Of a stretch of DNA of 9,909 nucleotides, positions 1 to 5,948 are shown in pieces. The DNA is from Gammaproteobacteria bacterium (GTDB lineage: Bacteria; Pseudomonadota; Gammaproteobacteria; Chromatiales; Chromatiaceae). Every line of letters begins with the position of its first letter. The stretch's first letter is position 1. Where the stretch lies: contig JAJRUY010000180.1 in assembly GCA_024277555.1 (NCBI GenBank), positions 1-9,909 of the forward strand, in the 5' to 3' direction. A model generated the notes under the pieces. It was not told where the DNA came from, made no database searches, and worked only from the letters and a program-made list of their open reading frames with translations. The translations under genes were made by a program, and so were the position numbers.

Positions 1-2
1 CC

Positions 3-158
3 ATCCCCACAGCCAAGGTGTGCCTGAACTGCCATGGCGGTGACGAGGTCAAGCCCGAAGTCGTGATGCGCCTGAAATCACTATATCCCGCAGATCAGGC
101 TCGTGGTTTCAAGGAAGGCGATATCCGCGGCGCTTTCGTCCTGAAAAAAACCTTCTGA
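3..158 (+). CDS. C-terminal part of a DUF3365 (Tll0287-like) c-type haem protein, truncated by the window edge
   Basis: This is an open frame running in from the left edge and ending in TGA, giving 51 residues. It contains a c-type haem attachment motif CLNCH (residues 7-11 of the visible part). It then has a tail with the pattern YPADQARGFKEGDIRGAF, which I recognise as typical of the C-terminus of DUF3365/Tll0287-like proteins. These are periplasmic, often sensor-like haem proteins, found either alone or as the input domain of signalling proteins. Here the protein ends right after the haem region, so it is probably a stand-alone haem protein or one with the domain at its end. The N-terminus lies outside the window, so signal peptide and total length cannot be judged. 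The family call rests on motif memory, not a search. Confidence 0.75.
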   Translation: MPTAKVCLNCHGGDEVKPEVVMRLKSLYPADQARGFKEGDIRGAFVLKKTF

Positions 159-276
159 CCACCGAAAATAATACCCACCAGGGATGCACAGGGACGTGCA
201 TTGCCTCGGCGAAAAACATGACCTGGGCAGCATAACCCCACATGCCATTGTGCTAGGATTGCAAGAAAATAAACCT

Positions 277-441
277 TTAAGGAACCTCTGATTAGGCTGT
301 CATCCCGGCACATGACTACAAGGGCGGAGGGGGAGAGCGAAGCAGGATTCCCGAACCAAGGCCGAGATCCAATGCCTTGATGCCTCTGAATTCCGGCCTG
401 CGCCAAAATAACGCAAATGAACTTGATCAGGGCTTCCTTAA
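277..441. repeat. TTAA-bounded palindromic repeat element, copy 1
   Basis: The element has imperfect terminal inverted repeats: TTAAGGAACCTCTGATTAG at 277-295 and the reverse complement of TTAAGGAAGCCCTGATCAA at 423-441. Inside it, 299-412 begins GTCATCCCGGC and ends in a reverse-complementary CCGGCCTGCGCCAAAATAAC half, the layout of the common proteobacterial 'CATTCC/GGAATG' dispersed repeat. The same tip, TTAAGG-ACCTC-GA, recurs at 9612-9730. It carries no gene, so it is non-autonomous. Its right end lies only 23 bp before the GTG of the next gene, so it may affect that gene's leader or promoter. Confidence 0.7.
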
Positions 442-452
442 CACTTACTAGC

Positions 453-458
453 AGGTGA
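453..458 (+). promoter_or_regulatory. Ribosome binding site supporting a GTG start
   Basis: AGGTGA lies 6 bases before GTG at 465. It decides the start of the 237-aa protein, which has no ATG near the conserved N-terminal domain. Confidence 0.6.
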
Positions 459-464
459 CTTCGG

Positions 465-1178
465 GTGCAACACAAGTTCGATATCTATTTTTCCGGTGAA
501 ATTCTGGATGGCAGGGACGAACAACAAGTCAGGGAAACGGTGGGAAGCTTATTCAAGCTGTCTGGCGACAAGCTGGATGCGCTTTTTTCCGGCGAGCCGA
601 AACGCATCAAGAAAGACCTGAATGTGGAGCAGTCCGGACGCTTCCGTGAAGCCTTCCGCAAGGCGGGAGCAATCGTACAAATCGTGGTTGCCGGTGAAAA
701 ACCACTGAAAGAAGAGCAACACACGGCCGCAAAGCCGGATTCCACTTCCGGGCTGAAGCTGGCGCCTGTAGGCTCGGATCTCAATCCCCTGCCCCGCAAT
801 GTCGAACACGGCATTCAGGCACCAGCGGCCCATGCCACTAAACTGGAAATCGCGCCAATCGGCCCTGTTCCCGCTGATTCAGCCCCGCAGCCCGCCGATA
901 TTGATACCAGTAATTTACAGGCAGCCCCTGCACAAAGCGGGTCGCTGGAAGAGTTCGCTCCGGCAGTCGAGCCTGCCCCCCTGCCCGACATCAGTAGCCT
1001 GGAGATCGCCAGGGACAATCAGCCTGGACAGGAACAGCAGCCGAAGAGCACAGACAACATTCCAGATACCAGCCATCTGGAAGCTGTGCCACCCAGGACA
1101 GGTTCTCTGGAAAAATTTACCCCGCACAAAAAGCCTGCGCCCGTACCGGACATCAGCAATCTGTCACTGGATAGCTGA
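465..1178 (+). CDS. FSGE/LFSG-domain protein with proline-rich repeated tail
   Basis: The protein has 237 residues and starts at GTG after an AGGTGA. Residues 1-75 form a compact domain (FDIYFSGEILDGRD, VRETVGSLFKLSGDKLDALFSG, then RFREAFRKAGAIVQI). I have seen this domain at the N-terminus of various gammaproteobacterial proteins but cannot name its family or function. From about residue 80 the chain is rich in Pro, Ala and Ser and looks disordered. It contains a roughly 36-residue repeat, DTSxL..P..GSLE.F.P...PAP.PDIS.L, at 147-182 and 201-236. There is no signal peptide or membrane segment, so it is probably cytoplasmic. Its end overlaps the opposing DUF3108 gene by 15 bp. A palindromic repeat element lies immediately upstream. 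The frame is credible because of the domain and the internal repeat, but the role is unknown. Confidence 0.8.
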   Translation: MQHKFDIYFSGEILDGRDEQQVRETVGSLFKLSGDKLDALFSGEPKRIKKDLNVEQSGRFREAFRKAGAIVQIVVAGEKPLKEEQHTAAKPDSTSGLKLAPVGSDLNPLPRNVEHGIQAPAAHATKLEIAPIGPVPADSAPQPADIDTSNLQAAPAQSGSLEEFAPAVEPAPLPDISSLEIARDNQPGQEQQPKSTDNIPDTSHLEAVPPRTGSLEKFTPHKKPAPVPDISNLSLDS

Positions 1179-1997
1179 AAGACGAACTACAAAGCGCCCC
1201 AAAGGATGACGATTTTCAAACAATAGCGGTATTCGCCGGGCATCATCTGACAGCCATACATACAGGGAACGGTGTGCAGGCTCACGCTTTCCTTTCTCTA
1301 TCGCATCAAAGCGCAGTTTCCACGCCTTGTGCTTCTTTCCACCTGCCTCTATCTGGTGTCTCTTCTGCACTTGCACTCGATAGCGATACAGACGCTTGCC
1401 ATCGGTGACAGAAAAAGCATACTCTGTGCCGGTTATCAGTGGCCTTTCACGCATTATCTGCAACATGGACAACCAATCCAGCAGCCCCTCTTCAAATGAA
1501 TGACGTGAATACTTGTGAAACTCGAACTGCTCACCAGGCTTCAGCCATCGCTGCAGCGCTACCGGGAACAATTGCTTGCCAGCAGCTTTGCCCTCATGGC
1601 GAAAACGCAGCAACTTGCGCTGCTCGACATCCACCCAATTGATTTCATGCTTTACCCGGGAGGTTTTTTCATACTTTTCCAGAGCCAGAATATGCTGCTT
1701 GTCAGGGGCATAGATGCTGCGATAGCGCACCCTGAACGGAAAATGTTTTTCCACAAACGAATACGGCTCTGAAGTAACTTCCATGGAAAGCTGGGTAACT
1801 TTCCCTGCTGCAGGCAACTGCAGGCTATTGCTGCTCAGTTGCACGGCAGCAACAGGCAGGGTTTCACCAGCGCTGAACACCCCCGCATAGCTGGCTTGGT
1901 AATGCAGTGTCTCGGCATGCATTGAAGCCGGACTGACAACAAACAGCACCATCAGCAGCCACAGTATGTTTTCACGGTTGTTCATTTCCATCAACAT
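1164..1997 (-). CDS. Exported DUF3108 family protein
   Basis: The protein has up to 277 residues. Its N-terminus is a classical signal peptide: Met/Asn/Arg, then a hydrophobic run ILWLLMVLFVVSP, with likely cleavage after SMHA. The mature part is beta-rich (LHYQASYAGVFSAGETLPVA ... RSIYAPDKQ ... ARRIPLLFENRHPLGRFVVRL), which fits the DUF3108 family of periplasmic or envelope proteins of unknown function. Starts are possible at 1997, 1991 or 1985. None has a clear Shine-Dalgarno, and the last gives the tidiest signal peptide. All three overlap the 3' end of the upstream RCK gene, so translation is probably coupled. It is the last gene of the K+ channel operon. A direct link to potassium transport is only suggested by position. 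The family call is from pattern recognition. Confidence 0.75.
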   Translation of the reverse strand: MLMEMNNRENILWLLMVLFVVSPASMHAETLHYQASYAGVFSAGETLPVAAVQLSSNSLQLPAAGKVTQLSMEVTSEPYSFVEKHFPFRVRYRSIYAPDKQHILALEKYEKTSRVKHEINWVDVEQRKLLRFRHEGKAAGKQLFPVALQRWLKPGEQFEFHKYSRHSFEEGLLDWLSMLQIMRERPLITGTEYAFSVTDGKRLYRYRVQVQKRHQIEAGGKKHKAWKLRFDAIEKGKREPAHRSLYVWLSDDARRIPLLFENRHPLGRFVVRLSAIQ

Positions 1998-2721
1998 TCA
2001 GATCAGCATGAAATTTCCTGAAGGCCTCTTCCGGCCCGATCACCACCAAAACATCACCACTGTCCATACGGTGCTGCTTGGGGTCAGTGGCAAAAATCAG
2101 GTGGTCACCATACTCACGATCCACCACGCCTAACACAATAAGATCGTAACGCTCTTCGAGAGACAGCTCATCCAGGTACTTGCCGTGGAGGAAACAGCCT
2201 TCCTGCACATGTATTTCTGCAATATCCAGATTCACTTTGCCAAAAACCGTATGCTCCAGCGTCTCTGCAATCATCGGGCGATGCATACGCTCATAGATCT
2301 TGTAGCCGCTGATGCGATAGGGATCGATAACCTTGGTTGCGCCAGCCGCATGCAGCCGTTCAATCGTATCATGGACGCCACTGATAGATACGATGGGCAG
2401 TTCCGGCGCTATGGCACGGGCGGAAATCACCAAAAACACATTACTGGCATCCTCATCCAGGAGCGCAAACAGCACATCCGCTTTACCACCAATGCCAACA
2501 CGCTTGAGCTCTTCATCAGCCTGAAGATTGATACGCTCTACAGAAAACCCCTGCATCCTGGCTTTTTCCACTGCTGATTCCTGATCATCTACAATGTGAA
2601 CCGTTTCCCCGCGTTCAGTCAGCTGGCGGGCAACCTCCAGGCCTACCGCTCCTGCACCAACAATGATGATCGTCTTTGGCGGGAAAAGCATACCTGGCTT
2701 GCTGTCTACTTTCTTGCTCAT
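1972..2721 (-). CDS. TrkA-like RCK domain protein (K+ channel regulatory subunit)
   Basis: The protein has 249 residues and is soluble. Residues 16-135 form an RCK-N/Rossmann fold: TIIIVGAGAVG with glycines 22, 24 and 27 for nucleotide binding, and the acidic end of the second strand at VHIVDD (45-46). The region DPYRISGYKIYERMHRP (133-149) fits the linker helix seen in gating-ring proteins. Residues about 155-235 match an RCK-C (TrkA-C) ligand-binding domain. RCK proteins form rings below K+ channels or transporters and gate them in response to nucleotides or ions. The start ATG overlaps the stop of the channel gene (ATGA), with GGGAAG 8 bases upstream. Subunits are therefore probably made together and co-assemble with the channel. 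It is shorter than two-module TrkA (about 458 aa) and comparable to KtrA-type proteins. The partner assignment is inferred from the gene overlap. Confidence 0.88.
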   Translation of the reverse strand: MSKKVDSKPGMLFPPKTIIIVGAGAVGLEVARQLTERGETVHIVDDQESAVEKARMQGFSVERINLQADEELKRVGIGGKADVLFALLDEDASNVFLVISARAIAPELPIVSISGVHDTIERLHAAGATKVIDPYRISGYKIYERMHRPMIAETLEHTVFGKVNLDIAEIHVQEGCFLHGKYLDELSLEERYDLIVLGVVDREYGDHLIFATDPKQHRMDSGDVLVVIGPEEAFRKFHADLNVDGNEQP

Positions 2722-4316
2722 CCCCGCATCTTCCCGGACTTGAGCTGCTGACGCATATGCATAACGCTGTATTTATGGCCAAACACCAGCAGCAGATCAT
2801 CCGCCAGCAGCACAAAATCTGCTCCCGGATTGAACTGGAAGCGCTGGGATTCCAGATCAAAGTGCCTGCGCACATGGTCACTGCTCCTATCCATGGGGGT
2901 GATGACCCCAAACAGAATCAAACGCATTTCTTCCAGAGGCACTTCCCCTATAGCCTTGCCGTCCAGCCAGGAATCCGGCGCAACCCGGATCGTTTCCAGG
3001 GTAATGTCATTCTCACCCATGACAATACCGTGAATCGCTTCAAAGGCTACTGGCTGGCCGACATATTCCCCGGCGATCAATCCGACAATCTTGAACGGCT
3101 CGATGGCATGATTGGCTCCGGCAAGCAACAGCTTGTCTACTGACTGGCGCTGGTTTGCACGGGAAATGATGCTGATGTTCTCATCCAACTGGCGCGCAGA
3201 AAGGGTAACGTAGACATTCACCACATCATCACCTGTGAGGCAGAGAATTTTTTCTGCAGAGCGCCCTACCCCCAACATCTGCAACAGGCCAATACGTTCT
3301 GACTTACCCTCTACCACCAGATACCCCAACCGCCGGGCCAGTTCCACCGCCTCTCCATCACTGTCAATGATCACAAACGGCAACTTGTCCCTGGCCAGAT
3401 ATTCCGCTACCACCTGGCCAACCCGCCCAAACCCGCAGATAACGGTATAAGCCTTTTTTCTCTCCAGCAGCATCGCTACCCGCCGATCCCGCACCTCACC
3501 CATTTTTTCCTGGAACGCGGAAACAATGATGGAGGTAAAAAAGGACAGCACTCCAAGCCCGCTGATGATCAGCACCATGGTCACCAGCCTGCCTTCAAAA
3601 GATTGGGGGGTAATGTCGCCATAGCCCACGGTGGACACGGTTACCAGAGACCAGTAGATGCCCTCGAAAAAGCCTTCGATCTGCCCCCCGGACTCGCGGG
3701 ATTCAAACAGGTAGATCACCGAGGATCCCACCAGCAGGACGAACATCAGGAAGACAAACAGGGAAAACAGCTCTATGCGCTTCTCCCGCAGCACCGAGCT
3801 AAACTGCTGAATGCTGTGGGCATAGCGAAACATCTTGAACAGGCGGAACAACAGAAACAACCGCAAGATCCGCAAGGATCGGTAACTGGGCAGTATCGCC
3901 AGCAAATCAATAATCGCCATGGGCGAACTGATGTAGCTCCACTTGCTGCGCAGAATGCTCCACAACGCTATGGAGACACGAAACGGCTCATTGATCAGCT
4001 CGCTTTTTTCATACTCATCCAGAACAATACGATGGACACTGGAATATACCCACATGCGCCCAAGGTATTCGAGGATAAAAAAAGATACTGCCATACCCTC
4101 AAACCAGCCTGCCCAGGCGCCAAGGTCACGTTTTACACTGTACAGGAGGAGAAATACGCTGCTCAGCACCAGCGCCATCATCAACAAATCAAAATAGGGC
4201 CGGACGCGGGAATGGGGGTTTTCCAGAAGATCATAGGCCGCCTGCTTTGCGCGCTTGTACCCCTCAGACTCTTCCATCTCATAGGCCAGGCGTATCACCA
4301 GATCCGATATCTTCAT
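2718..4316 (-). CDS. Voltage-gated-type K+ channel with C-terminal RCK domains
   Basis: The protein has 532 residues and sits in the inner membrane. Six helices can be seen: S1 about 41-61, S2 about 72-92, S3 about 130-144, an S4-like helix with basic residues at spaced positions (R146, R149, R152, R158, K161, R164), S5 about 183-204 and S6 about 244-268. The pore loop carries the K+ selectivity filter TVGYGD at 229-234. The cytoplasmic half holds an RCK-N domain (CGFGRVGQ, glycines 295, 297 and 300, and D318 after the second strand) and an RCK-C domain (about 435-520). This is the Kch-like 6TM-RCK architecture. The start overlaps the previous gene by ATGA. A GGAGGT lies 12 bases upstream, a long spacing that coupling could compensate. 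The next gene is a second, separate RCK protein joined by another ATGA overlap. Role: regulated K+ flux. The gating ligand cannot be read from the sequence. Confidence 0.93.
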   Translation of the reverse strand: MKISDLVIRLAYEMEESEGYKRAKQAAYDLLENPHSRVRPYFDLLMMALVLSSVFLLLYSVKRDLGAWAGWFEGMAVSFFILEYLGRMWVYSSVHRIVLDEYEKSELINEPFRVSIALWSILRSKWSYISSPMAIIDLLAILPSYRSLRILRLFLLFRLFKMFRYAHSIQQFSSVLREKRIELFSLFVFLMFVLLVGSSVIYLFESRESGGQIEGFFEGIYWSLVTVSTVGYGDITPQSFEGRLVTMVLIISGLGVLSFFTSIIVSAFQEKMGEVRDRRVAMLLERKKAYTVICGFGRVGQVVAEYLARDKLPFVIIDSDGEAVELARRLGYLVVEGKSERIGLLQMLGVGRSAEKILCLTGDDVVNVYVTLSARQLDENISIISRANQRQSVDKLLLAGANHAIEPFKIVGLIAGEYVGQPVAFEAIHGIVMGENDITLETIRVAPDSWLDGKAIGEVPLEEMRLILFGVITPMDRSSDHVRRHFDLESQRFQFNPGADFVLLADDLLLVFGHKYSVMHMRQQLKSGKMRG

Positions 4317-4678
4317 GGTACGGCAGCCACCTCCAGCCGCTCGGTCTCCGCCAGCTGCACCTGGCGGCCATCCAGGGTGACGAAGCGCCGTTCCTGCAGC
4401 TGCCCGCGGTAAACCTGATAGTCGCTGACACGCCCGGATCGGCTGTCAATCACCTGTACCTGCAGAATTTGATGGCTATCTCGCCAGTTAAGGTAGATTA
4501 TCACTGTAGTACCCGCCAACATCAGCACAATCACCGATGTCGCCAATACCTTGATCCAGCGTTTTTGCACCTTCTTCAATGGTTGCGGCGCAGGCGCTCT
4601 GGCAGGCCGACTGCGAAACCTTACCACGGCAATGACCAGGCCAATTACAGCCATGGTGAAAAGTATTTTGGTCAGCAT
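4313..4678 (-). CDS. Small two-helix membrane protein at the head of the K+ channel operon
   Basis: The protein has 121 residues. There is one hydrophobic helix at 4-20, a strongly basic Pro/Ala linker at 20-41, a second helix at about 42-64, and a hydrophilic C-terminal domain of about 57 residues (DSRSGRVSDYQVYRGQLQERRFVTLDGRQVQLAETERLEV). By the positive-inside rule the linker is cytoplasmic, so the C-terminal domain should lie in the periplasm. I do not recognise a named family. The stop overlaps the K+ channel start by 4 bp (ATGA), which supports a real gene and coupled expression. A candidate ribosome site (AGGAAG) lies about 13 bases before the ATG, which is rather far. It may be a channel accessory subunit, but that is only an inference from position. 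Confidence 0.75.
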   Translation of the reverse strand: MLTKILFTMAVIGLVIAVVRFRSRPARAPAPQPLKKVQKRWIKVLATSVIVLMLAGTTVIIYLNWRDSHQILQVQVIDSRSGRVSDYQVYRGQLQERRFVTLDGRQVQLAETERLEVAAVP

Positions 4679-4735
4679 GAACGAATATGGTCTTCCTTTG
4701 CTATCATGGAGTCAAAGTAACACCATTCGACATAT

Positions 4736-5632
4736 ATGAAAACTATCGCCTTACATACCAAGACAAACAATAACGAAGCCTCATTCAGTGCGAACCAGGC
4801 GTTGCGGATCGAGGCACGCTGCACAGGCAATGGCTCGCCCTTGCCAAGCAACGCAACGAAGAGCCAGAACGCCTGGTTCGCTCCCTGTGGGCGTACGTCT
4901 GGGCGGCCATCTGCAGTGTTGCGCTGGTTTGATATAGAGTGGCCGTGCTGGCGCCAACGCACCTTGCGGCGAACCACCCAGACACCCGCTGAACGTGGCT
5001 TTGTTATTGTTTGTCTTGGTATCCTATTGCTGTTTCTCCTTACCGGCTGCGGCGCACCGGAAAAGCCCACGGTTACCCTGTACCTTGCCATGCAGCGCGG
5101 CGACATCGAACAAATCGAGCGCCATATTGCCTGGAAAACCGACATGAACCAGCTTGACCGTGACGGATATGCCCCCCTGCATACCGCGGTACGCAAGGGG
5201 CGCATCGCCATTACCCATCTGCTGATCAAGGAAGGAGTGGATATCCATGTGCAGGACAGCAACGGCCATACCGCCATGTATCATGCCGTCATTGGCGCTC
5301 ATCCCCGTATTGCCAACTTGCTGCTCAAGGCAGGCGCAAAACTGGATGCCGACACCTTGCTGCTGGAAGCCTCCCGCCAGGGAGTCAGCAAGCGCGAGGT
5401 AATCCGCTACCTGACAGAACATGGCGCCAACCTGGAAACAAAAGACAGCAAGGGGGATACTCCGTTGCTGATAGCCATCCGCCAGGGCAACCACAAACTG
5501 GCTAAACACCTGGTAAACTTCGGCGCCCACGTCACCATAACCGACGCCGAAGGAAAAACAGCACTGGAAATTGCAAAATCCCTGGGATTAAGGGATATTG
5601 CGCTGCTGTTACAACGCAATGGCGCAACTTAG
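4736..5632 (+). CDS. Ankyrin-repeat lipoprotein, signal peptide interrupted in frame by a MITE-like element
   Basis: The open frame has 298 codons. Residues about 113-295 are ankyrin-type repeats (DGYAPLHTAVRKGRIAITHLLIKEG, NGHTAMYHAV, KGDTPLLIAIRQGNHKLAKHLVNFGA, EGKTALEIA), a protein-binding solenoid. They follow a lipobox LTGC with acylated Cys at residue 105. A 262-bp element at 4758-5019, flanked by TA, encodes most of residues 8-95. Deleting it with one TA restores MKTIALHILLLFLLTGC, a textbook lipoprotein signal, in the same frame. Today's product is either a long pre-region with a buried lipobox or a shorter lipoprotein started inside the element, for example TTG at 4964, giving LRRTTQTPAERGFVIVCLGI then LLLFLLTGC. 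Neither start has a good ribosome site. The stop TAG overlaps the AGGAGA of the next gene, so it heads a three-gene operon with the Na/Pi transporter. The partner of the ankyrin domain is unknown. Confidence 0.82.
   Translation: MKTIALHTKTNNNEASFSANQALRIEARCTGNGSPLPSNATKSQNAWFAPCGRTSGRPSAVLRWFDIEWPCWRQRTLRRTTQTPAERGFVIVCLGILLLFLLTGCGAPEKPTVTLYLAMQRGDIEQIERHIAWKTDMNQLDRDGYAPLHTAVRKGRIAITHLLIKEGVDIHVQDSNGHTAMYHAVIGAHPRIANLLLKAGAKLDADTLLLEASRQGVSKREVIRYLTEHGANLETKDSKGDTPLLIAIRQGNHKLAKHLVNFGAHVTITDAEGKTALEIAKSLGLRDIALLLQRNGAT
4758..5019. mobile_element. 262-bp MITE-like element with TA target duplication
   Basis: Terminal inverted repeats are at 4758-4780 (starting CCAAGACAAACAATAAC) and 4997-5019 (its reverse complement), matching at 22 of 23 positions. 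TA stands immediately outside both ends (4756-4757 and 5020-5021), as expected for a TA target duplication of the IS630/Tc1-mariner type. The element encodes no transposase, so it would be moved in trans. Inside it is a second perfect palindrome: GCGAACCAGGCGTT at 4790-4803 pairs with 4868-4881. The length plus one TA is 264 bp, an exact multiple of three, and no stop lies in the ankyrin-gene frame. Family membership is inferred from the TA and the repeats; I cannot check for copies elsewhere. Confidence 0.8.
4790..4881. repeat. Nested 14-bp inverted repeat inside the MITE-like element
   Basis: The arm GCGAACCAGGCGTT (4790-4803) is perfectly inverted at 4868-4881. The 64-base loop between them contains smaller inverted pairs (CGTTGC with GCAACG, and GGCAA with TTGCC). 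In the element's transcript this would fold as a branched hairpin. Confidence 0.75.
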
Positions 5633-5646
5633 GAGACTTGAACCCC

Positions 5647-5934
5647 ATGGCAACCACACCCGACGAAATCAGCATCAGTTATAAAGAAGGCGACCTTGAG
5701 CTGGTCAAGGAACTGGACAAACAGGTTCTCACCAAGGGTGCCTGGACCACCATCATCTTCCGCTATCAGGACTGGAACAATTCCAAGCAGGAGTACGGCC
5801 CGGAAAAATACACCATTCGCCGCTACCAAAAGCGCAATGGTGAATACCAGCAAAAATCAAAATTCAATATTTCCAGCAAGGATCAGGCAAAAAAAATCAT
5901 CGATGCGCTCAAGCACTGGACCGATGACGACTGA
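5647..5934 (+). CDS. Conserved small protein of unknown function (possible PC4-like fold)
   Basis: The protein has 95 residues and starts at ATG 5647. AGGAGA at 5631-5636, overlapping the stop of the ankyrin gene, is 10 bases upstream. A TTG at 5638 in the same frame is too close to that site. The protein is hydrophilic, with no signal or membrane segment, so it is cytoplasmic. The pattern YGPEKYTIRRYQKRNGEY, then KFNISSKDQAKKIIDALKHW, resembles widely conserved small proteobacterial proteins I have seen without a named function. The strand order plus a C-terminal helix also recalls PC4-like single-strand DNA-binding proteins (IRxYYxKDGE..KKGISL), but this is a weak analogy. It lies between the ankyrin lipoprotein and the Na/Pi transporter, 14 bp from the latter, so the three are almost certainly co-transcribed. 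Function is unknown. Confidence 0.85.
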   Translation: MATTPDEISISYKEGDLELVKELDKQVLTKGAWTTIIFRYQDWNNSKQEYGPEKYTIRRYQKRNGEYQQKSKFNISSKDQAKKIIDALKHWTDDD

Positions 5935-5948
5935 TTGATCGCTCCTCC

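Larger units (their letters stand above)
159..464. other. Intergenic gap with a palindromic repeat
   Basis: This 306-bp stretch has no convincing gene. Bases 159-276 hold nothing I can name apart from a 6-bp hairpin at 184-201 that lacks a T-run. Bases 277-441 are a TTAA-bounded repeat, described separately. Bases 442-464 contain the ribosome binding site of the next gene. Confidence 0.7.

Noticed and set aside
184..201. ATGCAC/GTGCAT hairpin as terminator of the haem protein gene
   Set aside because: The stem is only 6 bp and no T-run follows, so it does not meet the form of an intrinsic terminator.
95..475. Minus-strand open frame of 126 codons
   Set aside because: It runs through the palindromic repeat at 277-441 and the antisense of the haem protein end. 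The translation has no domain or sensible composition.
4672..5277. Minus-strand open frame of 201 codons across the MITE and ankyrin gene
   Set aside because: It is antisense to the ankyrin repeats and passes through the inverted repeat. The plus-strand lipobox and ankyrin repeats identify the real frame.
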